A model generated the notes under the pieces. It had not been told where the DNA came from. It saw only the letters and a program-made list of their open reading frames with translations, and did not search any database. 64,000 nucleotides of DNA. It comes from Tepidanaerobacter acetatoxydans Re1. Its GTDB lineage: Bacteria; Bacillota; Thermosediminibacteria; Thermosediminibacterales; Tepidanaerobacteraceae. The stretch spans positions 1,492,501 through 1,556,500 of the forward strand of contig NC_019954.2 of the NCBI RefSeq assembly GCF_000328765.2. The letters run 5' to 3'. Position numbers and translations under genes: made by a program. Of the stretch, positions 6,460 to 17,102 are shown piece by piece (the first letter of the stretch is position 1; each line of letters opens with the position of its first letter).

Positions 6460-8322
6460 TTATCGTTCCCCTTTAAAATAAAGCACATCATCTAACCAGA
6501 CTTCTATTTCCATCTCTCCGGCTCCTTCTATTGACACATTCAAGGGGCTATCTTCGGGAGTATGGTTTTTAAGATAAACAGTACGATTCTTACCCAAATC
6601 ATCTGACACTACTATCTTTACGGTAGTCTCTGCGGATTCGGAAGAAAGTAGGATTGGCCCAACTGATATTTCTTTTAATTGAACAGGTCCGCTGCTTATT
6701 ACAATACTGATAGAACCATTTAGCTCCATAGCCTCATTTGGTTTTGGGTTTTGCTCAATTACCGTATTTTCCGGTGCTTGATCGGGTTTTTTCGAAACAC
6801 TGCTGACCATGATATTTTTCTCTTTTAATAATGCTTGTGCCTCATCCAATGTTTTACCCACCAAATTTGGTGCATTTATTGTTTCAGGTCCTATGCTGAC
6901 AGTAAAATTAACCGACTCACCTTCTGAAAGGGTAAAGCCTTCTCTGGGATTTTGGTCTATGATAATGCCCTCAGGTACATCAGGAGAGTTTTCGGGAATT
7001 ATTCGGCCAGGTTCTAATCCATAGCTGTTTAACAAAGCAATGCCTTCGGCCTCAGTTTTACCGACTATGTTTGGAACTGTAGCAGCTTTAGGGCCTTTGC
7101 TTACTACCAAGTCTATAGAAGGATGGGTTGTTTTTACTTTTTGATCACCCTTGGGGTCTTGATCTATAACTTGCCCTGCGGGAGCCTTATCAAAAACCCT
7201 CTCGGCAATATTAGGTTTTAAGTTTAATTTTTCAAGCTCTTTTACAGCGTCCTCCTCCTGCCAGCCTATTACATTTGGGACTATAACTTCAGGCACATCA
7301 ATATATTTTCTCGCTAAAGCCGCTCCGAGATATGAAAAAACCCCGAATAATACTACAAGTGAAACAGCAATGGCTAAACCTTTTGCAATATTCTTTGGTT
7401 TTTTTCTTATAGGCTTGGAGTTAGAAGTCGATAAGTTATTTTTGAAATTATTCATCACCATTGTATGCTCTATATTATCACTATGCTTGAAATTAATTAC
7501 TTCTTCGTCTGTTAAAGCCCTCATTAAATCATTCTTTAATATTTTGGCATTTTGATATCGGTCCCCCGGCGACTTAGCTAAACACTTTTGGACAATCATT
7601 TCAAGTTCTTCGGGAAAGCCGGGAATCGTATCAGAAATTAATGCCGGTCTTTCCTGAATTTGCTTTAAAGCTATGGCTACCGGTGTCTGACCATTAAAAG
7701 GTAATTGACCGGTAAATGCTTCATACAATACTATCCCTAATGAATATAAATCTGATCTTTCATCCACTATATCACTTTTGGCTTGCTCCGGCGAAAAGTA
7801 CTGAACCGACCCAAAAACATTATCGCTATTGGTTATGGTTGCTCCATCTGCAGCACGGGCAATGCCAAAATCTGTAACCTTTATCCTGCCATCAGATGTT
7901 ATCATGATATTTTGAGATTTAATATCCCTGTGAATTATTTTATTTCTGTGTGCACATTCTAAAGCATCACATATTTGTATGCCCATTTCTACTACCTCTG
8001 CAGGAGGTATAGGGGCATTTTGTTTTATAAATTGTTTTAATGTGATGCCTTCTACATATTCCATGACTATATAATATAGCCCATCCTCTTCACCAACATC
8101 ATAAATTCCTACTATATTTGGATGAGATAAGCTGGCAGCAGCTTGAGCCTCTCTTCTAAATCGTCTTACAAAATCTTCATCTTCGGCAAAATCCTGCTTT
8201 AATACCTTTATGGCTACAACTCTATTAAGTAGATTGCATCTTGCTTTATAAACTACGGCCATTCCACCACCGCTGATTTCCTCTAAAATTATATATCGAT
8301 TTCCCAAAGTTTTTCCTATCAT
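6460..8322 (-). CDS. prkC: PASTA-domain serine/threonine protein kinase PrkC
   Basis: A membrane receptor kinase that senses muropeptides or lipid II and phosphorylates targets in growth, cell-wall and germination control. The kinase domain (1-270) has VAIK (Lys39), HRDIKSQN (Asp133) and DFG (151-153). A membrane segment spans about 312-336. Three extracellular PASTA repeats follow (about 345-410, 412-478, 481-545), each with a VPN-(I/L)-GK-type start and QNP or QDP motif. The last 70 residues form an extra beta-rich tail. The start codon overlaps the prpC stop by 4 nt, coupling kinase and phosphatase. Confidence 0.97.
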   Translation of the reverse strand: MIGKTLGNRYIILEEISGGGMAVVYKARCNLLNRVVAIKVLKQDFAEDEDFVRRFRREAQAAASLSHPNIVGIYDVGEEDGLYYIVMEYVEGITLKQFIKQNAPIPPAEVVEMGIQICDALECAHRNKIIHRDIKSQNIMITSDGRIKVTDFGIARAADGATITNSDNVFGSVQYFSPEQAKSDIVDERSDLYSLGIVLYEAFTGQLPFNGQTPVAIALKQIQERPALISDTIPGFPEELEMIVQKCLAKSPGDRYQNAKILKNDLMRALTDEEVINFKHSDNIEHTMVMNNFKNNLSTSNSKPIRKKPKNIAKGLAIAVSLVVLFGVFSYLGAALARKYIDVPEVIVPNVIGWQEEDAVKELEKLNLKPNIAERVFDKAPAGQVIDQDPKGDQKVKTTHPSIDLVVSKGPKAATVPNIVGKTEAEGIALLNSYGLEPGRIIPENSPDVPEGIIIDQNPREGFTLSEGESVNFTVSIGPETINAPNLVGKTLDEAQALLKEKNIMVSSVSKKPDQAPENTVIEQNPKPNEAMELNGSISIVISSGPVQLKEISVGPILLSSESAETTVKIVVSDDLGKNRTVYLKNHTPEDSPLNVSIEGAGEMEIEVWLDDVLYFKGER

Positions 8323-9077
8323 GTTTTTTCACATCCCACTTTATCCGCTTTAATTATACCTACAGTAATATTGTCTTCTCCACCTCTTAAATTCGCTTCA
8401 TCAATAAGCTTTTGAGCGGCTTGTTCAGGTCCTCCTGAACTTAATACAATATTTTTAATACTGTCATTTTCCAACATATTTGTCAGGCCATCACTGCACA
8501 GAACTATTATATCATTATCTTTTAAATCAAATTCGAGAATATCCGGCTCTAACAACTCATCTGTGCCTAGTGCCTTTGTAATTATGTTTTTCATCGGATG
8601 AGTTTTAGTTTCTTCCATAGTTATGCGCCCATCTTCAGCCAATTCCCATACAAGAGAATGATCCCTGGTTAACTGTTTTATATGATTTTCTCTGATTAGG
8701 TATGCTCGGCTATCACCTACATGACCTATATACAGATGCCTTCCATGAAAAAGTGCTATTGTTATTGTGGTTCCCATTCCTAACAACTCATCATTTTTTA
8801 AAGATAGTGAAAATACTTTGTTATTTGCTTTAGATATAGAAGATTTGAGAATTTCTTTAACTTCCTGAGCACTGCAATCCTCTAACAAATGACTATTTAC
8901 ATATGTAGATACTTCTTCAACAGCAATTTTGCTGGCAATCTCACCTCCCTGATGGCCTCCCATTCCATCAGCTACTATAAAAAGCTGCGGAAGCTTGCTC
9001 CCCTTTTGGGGAAAATAAAACATATCTTCATTATTTAATCTTGCCTTCCCAACATCACTTTTTATTATACCAATCAT
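8319..9077 (-). CDS. prpC: PP2C-family protein phosphatase PrpC (Stp)
   Basis: A 252-residue cytoplasmic metal-dependent Ser/Thr phosphatase that reverses PrkC phosphorylation. The PP2C signatures are present: RLNNEDMF, VADGMGGHQGG (metal-binding Asp), GHVGDSRAYL, LCSDGLTNML and GGEDNITV. Translation is probably coupled to prkC (ATGA overlap), and it follows rlmN by only 4 nt. Confidence 0.97.
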   Translation of the reverse strand: MIGIIKSDVGKARLNNEDMFYFPQKGSKLPQLFIVADGMGGHQGGEIASKIAVEEVSTYVNSHLLEDCSAQEVKEILKSSISKANNKVFSLSLKNDELLGMGTTITIALFHGRHLYIGHVGDSRAYLIRENHIKQLTRDHSLVWELAEDGRITMEETKTHPMKNIITKALGTDELLEPDILEFDLKDNDIIVLCSDGLTNMLENDSIKNIVLSSGGPEQAAQKLIDEANLRGGEDNITVGIIKADKVGCEKT

Positions 9078-9081
9078 AATT

Positions 9082-10113
9082 TCACCTCACTAGTAAACTT
9101 CGCCGAAGCTGTCCGCAGGCTGCGTTTATATCGCTCCCCATTTCCCTTCGAACAGTTGCTGAAATGCCATTATTTAAAAGTATTTGTTCAAACTTTCTTA
9201 TTCGGGAGTCATCACTCTTTTTAAATTTTTTACCTTCCACAGGGTTAAGGGGTATTAAATTTACATGGCATAACAAGTCCTTTAACAAGTTTGAAAGTTC
9301 GCAAGCACATTGTTCAGTATCATTTATATCAGAAATCAATATATATTCAAAAGTAATGCGCCTTTTTGTTTTCATTATATAATATTTACATGCATCTAAC
9401 AATTGTAAAATTGGATAACGCTCGTTTATTGGCATTAAACTGCTTCGTATATCATCATTGGGTGCATGTAAAGACACTGCAAGGGTAATCGGTAAACCCT
9501 CTTCCGCTAGACGGATAATCTTTGGAACTATCCCGCATGTAGAAACGGTCAGTCTTCTATAGCTTATATTAAAAGCTAGGGGTGAATTCAAAATCCTTAG
9601 AAATTGTATTAATTCATCATAGTTTAAAAGCGGTTCGCCACTTCCCATTACAACCACTCGGCTTATCTTTACGTTGGAATCTTTTTCTATTGCTATTACC
9701 TCGTCCGCCATTTCCCACCAAGCTAAATTTCTCACCATTCCACCTTCTGTTGAGGCACAAAAAGCACACCCCATGGAACAACCCACCTGGCTAGAGATGC
9801 AAGCAGTAGTCCCAAAAGAGTACTTCATTTTTACACTTTCGACCATTTGTCCATCTTCCAAAGCAAAAACATACTTAGTCGTTTCATCAATTTCTGATTC
9901 ATATTTTTTGTATATATCTATCTTGCCTACATAAGCACAATCCTTCAATCTAGCTATTAAGTCCTTTGACAGATCCGTCATTTTTTCAAATTCAGTTTGC
10001 CCTTTATATATCCATTTAAAAATCTGCTTTGCCCTATATACCGGCTCACCAAGCTGCTTTATAAATTCTTCCATCTGAGTTAGTGTTAAACTTTTCAAGT
10101 TGGTTTTCTCCAT
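9082..10113 (-). CDS. rlmN: dual-specificity 23S rRNA A2503 / tRNA A37 C2-methyltransferase RlmN
   Basis: A radical-SAM methyltransferase of 343 residues. The cluster-binding CX3CX2C is C112-SMG-C116-AF-C119, preceded by the typical SSQVG. The methyl-carrying C-terminal Cys is seen in INAACGQLRR (Cys333). The motif GSGEPLLNYD (SAM binding) and SLHAPNDDIRSSLMPIN are diagnostic. It lies in the conserved rsmB-rlmN-prpC order. Confidence 0.98.
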   Translation of the reverse strand: MEKTNLKSLTLTQMEEFIKQLGEPVYRAKQIFKWIYKGQTEFEKMTDLSKDLIARLKDCAYVGKIDIYKKYESEIDETTKYVFALEDGQMVESVKMKYSFGTTACISSQVGCSMGCAFCASTEGGMVRNLAWWEMADEVIAIEKDSNVKISRVVVMGSGEPLLNYDELIQFLRILNSPLAFNISYRRLTVSTCGIVPKIIRLAEEGLPITLAVSLHAPNDDIRSSLMPINERYPILQLLDACKYYIMKTKRRITFEYILISDINDTEQCACELSNLLKDLLCHVNLIPLNPVEGKKFKKSDDSRIRKFEQILLNNGISATVRREMGSDINAACGQLRRSLLVR

Positions 10114-10126
10114 TAAAATATCTCCT

Positions 10127-11473
10127 TCAAGCCTTTATCCTTTTTAAACGTGCTATAAAAAAACCGTCAGTCCCATGTATGTTTGGGTATAATGTGATAT
10201 AACCGTAGGATTGTTTAAGGCTGTTATGCAGCTTTTCCGGAAGATACGGCCTTAAGTCATCATAAATAAAAGAATCATTTTTTGCAAGAAATTCATCTAC
10301 ATTTTTTTCATTTTCTTCAGGTTCTATGCTGCATGTGCTATAAATTAAAAAACCTCCCGGTTTTACATATTTTGAACATACTTCAAGAATCTCCTTCTGT
10401 TCAGATTTTAAAGCTGTTATATCTTCAGGTTTTTTTGACCACTTGATATCAGGTTTCCTGCGAATAACACCAAGCCCAGAACATGGAGCATCAATTATAA
10501 CCTTATCAAACTTTCTGAACATATTTTTATCAGGTATTTTGGCATTTCTTACCTCCGGCACAACAATAGTTGCTTTTAATCGGCGGCAGTTTTGTTCTAT
10601 TAGTCTGACTCTATGAGGATGAATATCCCATGCAATTATTTCACCCTTATTTTGCATAATAGCAGCCATATGAGCAGTTTTACCGCCTGGTGCGGCGGCT
10701 ACATCCAACACTTTGTCATTACTTTTTACTCCGGCCGCCAATGATGCTATAATAGAACTTTCATCTTGAGGAGCAAAAAGTCCTTTATTAAAACTTTCCA
10801 GTTGGGCAATAGGAGGTGAATCTAAGATATATAAAGTTTCTTCAGTAAACAAACCAGGTGCTACACGTGCTCCTTCGGCTGATAATTGTTTTTCTAATTC
10901 TTCTCTATCGGCAACCAAGGTGTTTACCCGAATGCACGGCTTAGGTCTTTCATTCAAGGCCATACATAATTCTTCGGTAAAATTTTTATCAAATAATTCT
11001 ATCCATCTTTGAATAAGCCAAGAGGGAAAAGAATAATAGATAGATAAGTATTTTTCTATATTTATATTCTTGTTTGGATATACTATCTTATCTCTTTTCC
11101 TAAGCACATTCCTTAAAATAGCATTAGTAAAATTAGCCGCCCTTTTCCCTTCATATTTTTTAACAAGACTTACTGATTCATTGACTGCCGCAAAATCCGG
11201 CACCCTGTCTAAGAAAAATGTTTGGTATATTCCCACCCTAATAGCATTTTTAACAAATGGCGATATTTTAGACAAGTCTATTTTGGAAAATTGTGATATT
11301 ATATAATCTATTCGCAGAAGGTTTTGTACAACTCCATTAACTAATTCAGTAACTAATGCTCTGTCTTTTAGCGACATATCCGAAGTTAGGTGTTGATTTA
11401 AAAGTAAATTCCCATAAGACCCTTCTTGTATTTTTATTAGCATGCAAATGGCCAATTCTCTAGGATTGGACAT
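10127..11473 (-). CDS. rsmB: 16S rRNA (cytosine-967-C5)-methyltransferase RsmB
   Basis: An N-terminal NusB-like RNA-binding domain (about 1-135) and a C-terminal Rossmann methyltransferase with VLDVAAAPGGKTAHMA, DAPCSGLGVIRRKPDIKW (general Cys) and YSTCSIEPEEN (catalytic Cys). It modifies C967 of 16S rRNA. The start at ATG 11473, 11 nt after GGAAGGAG, is preferred over an in-frame ATG 21 nt upstream; it overlaps the end of the DUF116 gene by 14 nt. Confidence 0.97.
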   Translation of the reverse strand: MSNPRELAICMLIKIQEGSYGNLLLNQHLTSDMSLKDRALVTELVNGVVQNLLRIDYIISQFSKIDLSKISPFVKNAIRVGIYQTFFLDRVPDFAAVNESVSLVKKYEGKRAANFTNAILRNVLRKRDKIVYPNKNINIEKYLSIYYSFPSWLIQRWIELFDKNFTEELCMALNERPKPCIRVNTLVADREELEKQLSAEGARVAPGLFTEETLYILDSPPIAQLESFNKGLFAPQDESSIIASLAAGVKSNDKVLDVAAAPGGKTAHMAAIMQNKGEIIAWDIHPHRVRLIEQNCRRLKATIVVPEVRNAKIPDKNMFRKFDKVIIDAPCSGLGVIRRKPDIKWSKKPEDITALKSEQKEILEVCSKYVKPGGFLIYSTCSIEPEENEKNVDEFLAKNDSFIYDDLRPYLPEKLHNSLKQSYGYITLYPNIHGTDGFFIARLKRIKA

Positions 11474-12260
11474 TTTTGTATTGCTCCTTCCCATTTAAAA
11501 AAAATTCAATTGCTTTGGCTACCTTTTCTAAATCGACCTTTGTATTCTTACACGGCCCTTCAGGTCTTATATTTAAAACTCCCATTACCGGCAAGGGATT
11601 TGTATCCAGAATTCCTTCGGTTAAATCCCTCTCACATGCAATGGCCACAACTGCCTTAGGTTTAATATCCATTACCTTCTTTCTTGCCAAAGTACCACCT
11701 GTTACTACTGTCAGGTTCACACCATAGTCGCTGCTTATCTTTAAAAGTTTATCTATATCACATCGTCCACAATGTCTGCAATTAGATACATCAGTTGTGA
11801 CCTTATAAGGGCAGTCCCATTTTTGCAAACAGTGAGGTGCAAGAATAAGAATATCATTCGGAGTTAGGTCGTAGTTACGACTTTGAAGCAACTTATTGTT
11901 TACTTCTATATACGAACTTTTAATAATATCCTTAGGTATGTGAAAGGCTTTCCCTAAGGCCAAGGCTAAAGGAAATAAGATGTTTAATGAAGTATTCATT
12001 AACTTTTCAAGACCAAAAAAAGTTTTGACATGCCAGAGTGTCATAACAACTCCAGCCAAGCCTATGCTGACTATTAAAATGAATAAACTTAAAAGAATTA
12101 TTACTGCAAGCAATATATAGCGATACCAATTGCCAAATCTATTGTAGTAAATAAGAACTCCCGAAAAAATCATTCCAATAATAAGCAGTACGCTGAAAGA
12201 AAGCAAGCCAATAAAGACTCTCTTTTTTACAGTTTCTCCATTTTGTTTATACATCAGCAA
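11460..12260 (-). CDS. DUF116 family membrane protein with Cys cluster
   Basis: About 266 residues. Two hydrophobic segments lie near the N-terminus (about 15-37 and 45-75), followed by a cytoplasmic domain with HCLQKWDCPYKVT and CRHCGRCDI, a six-Cys arrangement that could bind metal or an Fe-S cluster. It belongs to the conserved but uncharacterised DUF116 family, found between fmt and rsmB in many clostridia. A TTG at 12260 is 6 nt after GAGGGAG; an ATG at 12254 is the alternative. It overlaps both fmt and rsmB, so it is translated as part of the operon. Confidence 0.85.
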   Translation of the reverse strand: MLMYKQNGETVKKRVFIGLLSFSVLLIIGMIFSGVLIYYNRFGNWYRYILLAVIILLSLFILIVSIGLAGVVMTLWHVKTFFGLEKLMNTSLNILFPLALALGKAFHIPKDIIKSSYIEVNNKLLQSRNYDLTPNDILILAPHCLQKWDCPYKVTTDVSNCRHCGRCDIDKLLKISSDYGVNLTVVTGGTLARKKVMDIKPKAVVAIACERDLTEGILDTNPLPVMGVLNIRPEGPCKNTKVDLEKVAKAIEFFLNGKEQYKNVQS

Positions 12261-13185
12261 AAAATTCTCCCTCTTTTATATCATGGCCGACTAGGTATTC
12301 AGTTGCCTTTAGCCGCTTTTTGCCAGCTTCTTGCAGCTCAAGTATGAGAATACTACCGTCACCTGTTCCTACAAGAAAGCCCTCATTTTTTACCAGACCC
12401 ATAAACCTACCCGGATGAGATTTTATTCCGGCTGAATATGGTTTTGCCTTCCATATCTTAATTTCGCGGCCGTTCCTTATGGTATACGATCCTGGCCAAG
12501 GATATGTTCCTCTTATTAAATTATAAATCTCATTAGTGTTTTTTAACCAATTTATTTTGCCATCTTCTTTTTTTAGCAGGGGAGCATATGTTGATTCTTC
12601 GTGATTCTGGGACTTTCGAATTAAATTACCTGATTTTATGCATGAAAGTGTTTTTAATAAAAGATTTCCGCCCAAATATGATAATTCTCTGGAAAGATCC
12701 TCTGATGTCCAATCATTTTTGATGGCTATTTGCTCCTGTAAAAAAATATCTCCAGTATCCAAGCCTTCATCCATCCACATAGTCGTTACACCTGTTATTG
12801 ATTCGCCATTTATAATAGACCATTGTATTGGAGCTGCACCTCTGTATTTGGGCAGCAGTGAAGCATGAACATTGATGCAGCCTATCTTAGGTATCTTAAG
12901 CACCCTTTGGGGCAAAATTTGCCCGAAGGCAACAACAGTTATTATATCAGGTTCCAAAGCAATAAGTGTGTCAATAAAATGTTCTTCTTTGACTTTTTCA
13001 GGCTGATAGACCGGAATGTCATATTGAACTGCCAATTTTTTAATCGGCGGTGGAGTAATTACCCTTTTCCTACCCACCGGGCGGTCAGGCTGAGTAACTA
13101 CTGCCACTACATTTATATTCTCTTTAATTAACATTTCTAATGGTACAACGGCAAACTCAGGGGTTCCCATAAATATAACTTTCAT
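12247..13185 (-). CDS. fmt: methionyl-tRNA formyltransferase
   Basis: Formylates initiator Met-tRNA with 10-formyl-tetrahydrofolate. Motifs are MGTPEFAVVPLE, VTQPDRPVGRKR, NVHASLLPKYRGAAPIQW (catalytic Asn and His), the GVTTMWMDEGLDTGDI loop and the C-terminal tRNA-binding domain. The full length of about 312 residues is typical. The start at 13185 gives 6 nt to the GAGGA site at the end of def. Confidence 0.98.
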   Translation of the reverse strand: MKVIFMGTPEFAVVPLEMLIKENINVVAVVTQPDRPVGRKRVITPPPIKKLAVQYDIPVYQPEKVKEEHFIDTLIALEPDIITVVAFGQILPQRVLKIPKIGCINVHASLLPKYRGAAPIQWSIINGESITGVTTMWMDEGLDTGDIFLQEQIAIKNDWTSEDLSRELSYLGGNLLLKTLSCIKSGNLIRKSQNHEESTYAPLLKKEDGKINWLKNTNEIYNLIRGTYPWPGSYTIRNGREIKIWKAKPYSAGIKSHPGRFMGLVKNEGFLVGTGDGSILILELQEAGKKRLKATEYLVGHDIKEGEFFADV

Positions 13186-13187
13186 TT

Positions 13188-13652
13188 TCATTCCTCACTA
13201 TCAGGTTCAATAAATTTTATGGCTTTATCTACAAAAAGCTTACCTTCCAGATGGTCTATCTCATGGCATAAAGCCCTTGCTAATAAATCTTCTCCCTCTA
13301 TTTCAATATATTTTCCCCACTTGTCCTGCGCCTTCACTTTAACTCTACTCGGCCGAGGTACTTCGCCTAATATACCGGGTATACTCAAGCATCCTTCTGG
13401 TTCGATTACTTCTCCTTTGCTTTCAACTATTTCAGGATTTACCAGCACGATCGGTCCTTCACCCACATCAATAACTACTACTCTTTTTAGTATGCCAACC
13501 TGTGGTGCTGCAAGCCCTACGCCATTAGCATTCATCATGGTTTCCAGCATATCTAATATAAGGGTATGCAGGCGCTTATCAAATACCGTTACATTTCTGG
13601 ATTTTTTTCTCAGCACCTCATCGCCATATTCTCTAATATTCCTTAAAGCCAT
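13188..13652 (-). CDS. def: peptide deformylase
   Basis: A 154-residue metalloenzyme removing the N-formyl group from new proteins. All three motifs are intact: [18 protein letters not shown] (metal Cys) and HEIDHLEG (two metal His and catalytic Glu). The start [11 protein letters not shown] at 13652 follows AGGAGG by 7 nt; an upstream in-frame ATG lies inside priA and lacks a ribosome-binding site. It is adjacent to fmt, giving the paired formylation/deformylation unit. Confidence 0.98.
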   Translation of the reverse strand: MALRNIREYGDEVLRKKSRNVTVFDKRLHTLILDMLETMMNANGVGLAAPQVGILKRVVVIDVGEGPIVLVNPEIVESKGEVIEPEGCLSIPGILGEVPRPSRVKVKAQDKWGKYIEIEGEDLLARALCHEIDHLEGKLFVDKAIKFIEPDSEE

Positions 13653-13663
13653 CGTCATTCCTC

Positions 13664-15859
13664 CTATAATAAATCCAGTGGTTCCATATCCCATGACATA
13701 TCGACTTTTCTATTATTATTTAAGATCTGCATATGGTTGCATATATTTACTAAGGTTTGAATTTGCTTACTTTTTAGTAAAATATTGTATCTATAATTGT
13801 CTTTAATCTTTGATCTGGGTGCCGGCACAGGACCATAGATTTCTATATCGTTATTATATTTCTGATATAATATTTGTCTTACTTCTTCAGCTTCTTTTTT
13901 TATTAAGTCTTCATAACGACTTTTAAATACGATATTTAACATATGACAAAACGGGGGATAAAGAGCTTCACGGCGAATCTTGAGTTCCTCTTGATAAAAA
14001 CCGCTTATATCAAAATTACAGGCAGCCCTTATAGCAAACGATTCAGGTGTGTATGTTTGAACATATACCATGCCCGGAGTATCTCCTCTGCCGGATCTTC
14101 CTGCTACTTGAGTTATCAACTGAAAAGTTCGCTCACCAGACCTAAAATCCGGCATGTTAAGCGCAGTATCCGCGCTGATAATTCCGACCAGTGCCACATC
14201 TGGGAAATTAAGACCCTTGGCTACAGTTTGAGTTCCTATTAGTATTTGGGCTCCGCCTCTTTTAAAGTTCAATAACATCTTTTCCAAAGAACCTTTTCGA
14301 GAAGTAGAATCTGAATCAATTCTAATAGTTCTGCATTTTGGGAAAAACCTCTTTACTTCTTGTTCCACCTTTTCCGTTCCTGCCCCAAAGTATCGTATAT
14401 TCCTACTTTTACACTTTGGACAAATGTCCGGAGCTTTTATGCTGTACCCACAATAATGGCATTTCCCGCTTTTATCTTCAAAGTGATATGTCAATGCAAT
14501 ATCACAGTATTTGCACTTTAATACAAACCCACAATCACGACAAATCACAAAAGTCGAATGCCCTCTGCGATTTAAAAAAAGTATTATCTGTTTGTGCTTT
14601 TCTAGGGTTTCTTTCATGCCGGATAATAATTTCCGACTAAAAATATGTCGATTGCCTGATTTTAGTTCTTCCCTCATATCTATTATTTCCAGTTTTGGCA
14701 AAGATCTTCCTGAAACTCTTTTCGTCAGCTTAGCCAGGGAATATTCTTGCTTAGCAGCTTTATAGAAAGACTCAACTGAAGGTGTGGCACTGCCTAAAAC
14801 TAAGCTGGCATTTTGTTTTTTCGCCCTGAATTCGGCAACCGTCCTAGCATCATAATAGGGATGTTCCCCATTTTTATAAGAGGATTCATGTTCTTCATCT
14901 ATAATAATCATGCCCAAATCTTTTATAGGTGCAAATATGGCCGATCTTGCACCTAAAACTACTAACGCTTCACCAGAATATATCCTCTGCCATTCATCAA
15001 ATCTTTCTCCTTGTGAAAGTTTGCTATGCAAAACAGCAGTTTTCCCGGGAAAGCGGCTACGAAATATCGAAAGCATCTGCGGAGTTAAAGAAATTTCAGG
15101 AACAAGCATAATAACCTTTTTCCCAGCTTTTAATACATTTTCTATTGCTCTAATATAAACTTCGGTTTTACCACTACCGGTCACCCCGTAAATAAGGGTA
15201 GTTCTTTTTGAATCATTGAAATTTTTAATTATTGTTGTTAATGCATTTTGCTGTTCAATAGTTAAGTTAATATGCTCACAGATATTATTGGTCGTAATAA
15301 CCATAGGCCGCCTTCTGACTACTCTATAATCTCTCTTAATTACTCCTTTTTCAGTTAAAGCTGTCAGGGCTGACCTTACTGATGCAATAGGCATTTTTAG
15401 ATTTTCTGATATGTCATGAACTGTAGCTGTTTCTACATTTTTTAAATATTCTAGTACTCTCTTTTGATTAAAAGCTCTGCTTGATATAACCTTGTCAGTA
15501 GAACATACTGAATAAACCGATTCTGTTTTTGAACTGACTTTCGGGGGCAGCATAAGCTTCAAAAAATCGACAATTGGAGTTCCATAATATTCAGCTAATA
15601 ACTTGGATAAATCTACTAATTCCATAGGAAGCGAGATGGCTTCTTTACTTATGACTGCTTTAAGTTCGTAATCCGTCGTTTTTTCTATAAAATCAAAAAG
15701 CTCTGTAACTACACCTGTTACTTTTATATTGTTGAAAGGAACACATACTAAATCACCTATATTGATTGAGGAGGCTATATCCTCGGGAACTAGGTAAGTA
15801 TATTCCCTTTTGGCTTTTGGGTGTCTTACATCTACAGCCACCAAACAAGTTTTAATCAA
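13664..15859 (-). CDS. priA: primosomal protein N' (replication restart helicase PriA)
   Basis: A 731-residue SF2 helicase that reloads the replisome at stalled forks. It has a 3'-DNA-binding domain, a winged-helix segment, Walker [16 protein letters not shown] box ([12 protein letters not shown]), VLGSATPS and a zinc-binding insert with paired CxxC motifs (CRDCG, CKYC, CHYC, CPKC), then AGRSGRG. It sits in the standard coaBC-priA-def-fmt order. Confidence 0.97.
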   Translation of the reverse strand: MIKTCLVAVDVRHPKAKREYTYLVPEDIASSINIGDLVCVPFNNIKVTGVVTELFDFIEKTTDYELKAVISKEAISLPMELVDLSKLLAEYYGTPIVDFLKLMLPPKVSSKTESVYSVCSTDKVISSRAFNQKRVLEYLKNVETATVHDISENLKMPIASVRSALTALTEKGVIKRDYRVVRRRPMVITTNNICEHINLTIEQQNALTTIIKNFNDSKRTTLIYGVTGSGKTEVYIRAIENVLKAGKKVIMLVPEISLTPQMLSIFRSRFPGKTAVLHSKLSQGERFDEWQRIYSGEALVVLGARSAIFAPIKDLGMIIIDEEHESSYKNGEHPYYDARTVAEFRAKKQNASLVLGSATPSVESFYKAAKQEYSLAKLTKRVSGRSLPKLEIIDMREELKSGNRHIFSRKLLSGMKETLEKHKQIILFLNRRGHSTFVICRDCGFVLKCKYCDIALTYHFEDKSGKCHYCGYSIKAPDICPKCKSRNIRYFGAGTEKVEQEVKRFFPKCRTIRIDSDSTSRKGSLEKMLLNFKRGGAQILIGTQTVAKGLNFPDVALVGIISADTALNMPDFRSGERTFQLITQVAGRSGRGDTPGMVYVQTYTPESFAIRAACNFDISGFYQEELKIRREALYPPFCHMLNIVFKSRYEDLIKKEAEEVRQILYQKYNNDIEIYGPVPAPRSKIKDNYRYNILLKSKQIQTLVNICNHMQILNNNRKVDMSWDMEPLDLL

Positions 15860-15882
15860 AAAACCTCCCCTCCGAAAAACCC

Positions 15883-17094
15883 TTAAAGTTTTTGATATTG
15901 CTCCATATATAAAAATACTCTATCTAAAATCTCATCAGCTAAATCTTTTTTTAGCATCTTAGGCAGTTCTTCAATTCGACCATCTCTGTATAATATTTTT
16001 ACTATATTTGTATCTTTGGCAAATCCGGCTCCCTCTTGTGTAAGGTCATTTAAGATAATAAAATCAAGATTTTTTCTTATTAATTTATCTTGAGCATTAG
16101 CTGCTGCATTAGTTGTTTCAGCGGCAAATCCGACCAATATCTGATGCTGTTTTTTGTTTCCCAATTCTTGTAAAATGTCAGGATTTTTCTTAAGTTCTAT
16201 AATCATATTAAAGCCATGTTTTTTTATCTTCTCCGCTTCAAAATGTTTGGGTGAAAAATCCGCAACAGCCGCCGCTTTAATAACAACATCAACCTCCGGA
16301 TAATGTTGCATTACTGCTTTAAACATTTCCTGGGCTGTTTCGACCTGTATGTATTTATAAAGTCCCAGTGGCGGATCAAGATTCGTTGGCCCTGAAATCA
16401 ATATAACTTCTCCGCCGCGATGAATTGCTCTTTCGGCCAAAGCATAACCCATTTTCCCGGAAGAATGGTTCGTGATAAATCTTACTGGGTCAATAGGTTC
16501 TCTGGTTGGACCAGCGGTTATTAAAAACTTCTTATCTTTTAAATCACCATCTTTTCCCAAAATAATCTTAACTTGAGTTATGATATTTTGTGGTTTGGGA
16601 AACCTACCCTTCCCAGTATATCCGCATGCTAATTCACCTTCTTCCGGTTCCATGATAATAGCACCGGTTGCTCTTAAAAATTCAATATTTTTCTGTGTTA
16701 CAGGATTTTCATACATATTTACGTTCATAGCAGGTACAATTATCTTTTTTGCATTAGTGGCAAGTGCCGTTGAAGTCAGCATATCATCGGCTATTCCTGC
16801 GGCCAACTTAGCAATAATATTTGCAGTTGCCGGCGCTACCAAGAAAATATCGGCTTTATCGGCCAATGCTACATGTTCAACTTCCCATGAAGAAGGTTCT
16901 GCAAACATGTCAGTAATAACCGGATTCTGTGACACAACTTGAAAAGTTAATGGTTTGACAAATTCGCATGCGGATTTTGTCATTACAACTTGGACATTAG
17001 CACCGGCTTTTTTAAATAATCTCACAAGTTCTACCGCTTTATAAATTGCTATACTGCCGGTAACTCCTATTACCACAAACTTATCTTTAAGCAT
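15883..17094 (-). CDS. coaBC: bifunctional phosphopantothenoylcysteine decarboxylase/synthetase CoaBC
   Basis: Two consecutive steps of coenzyme A synthesis. The N-terminal flavin-dependent CoaC half has VTGSIAIYK, VEHVALADKAD (catalytic His), PAMNVNMYENP and ELACGYTGKGRF (catalytic Cys). The C-terminal CoaB half starts near LITAGPTREPIDPVRFITN and contains IKAAAVADFSP. Length (403) is normal. Confidence 0.97.
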   Translation of the reverse strand: MLKDKFVVIGVTGSIAIYKAVELVRLFKKAGANVQVVMTKSACEFVKPLTFQVVSQNPVITDMFAEPSSWEVEHVALADKADIFLVAPATANIIAKLAAGIADDMLTSTALATNAKKIIVPAMNVNMYENPVTQKNIEFLRATGAIIMEPEEGELACGYTGKGRFPKPQNIITQVKIILGKDGDLKDKKFLITAGPTREPIDPVRFITNHSSGKMGYALAERAIHRGGEVILISGPTNLDPPLGLYKYIQVETAQEMFKAVMQHYPEVDVVIKAAAVADFSPKHFEAEKIKKHGFNMIIELKKNPDILQELGNKKQHQILVGFAAETTNAAANAQDKLIRKNLDFIILNDLTQEGAGFAKDTNIVKILYRDGRIEELPKMLKKDLADEILDRVFLYMEQYQKL

Positions 17095-17102
17095 GGTTCA
17101 CC

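Noticed and set aside
13219-13806. 195-codon plus-strand frame opposite def and priA
   Set aside because: It is antisense to genes with full catalytic motifs and shows low-complexity Ser/Thr/Pro composition typical of shadow frames.
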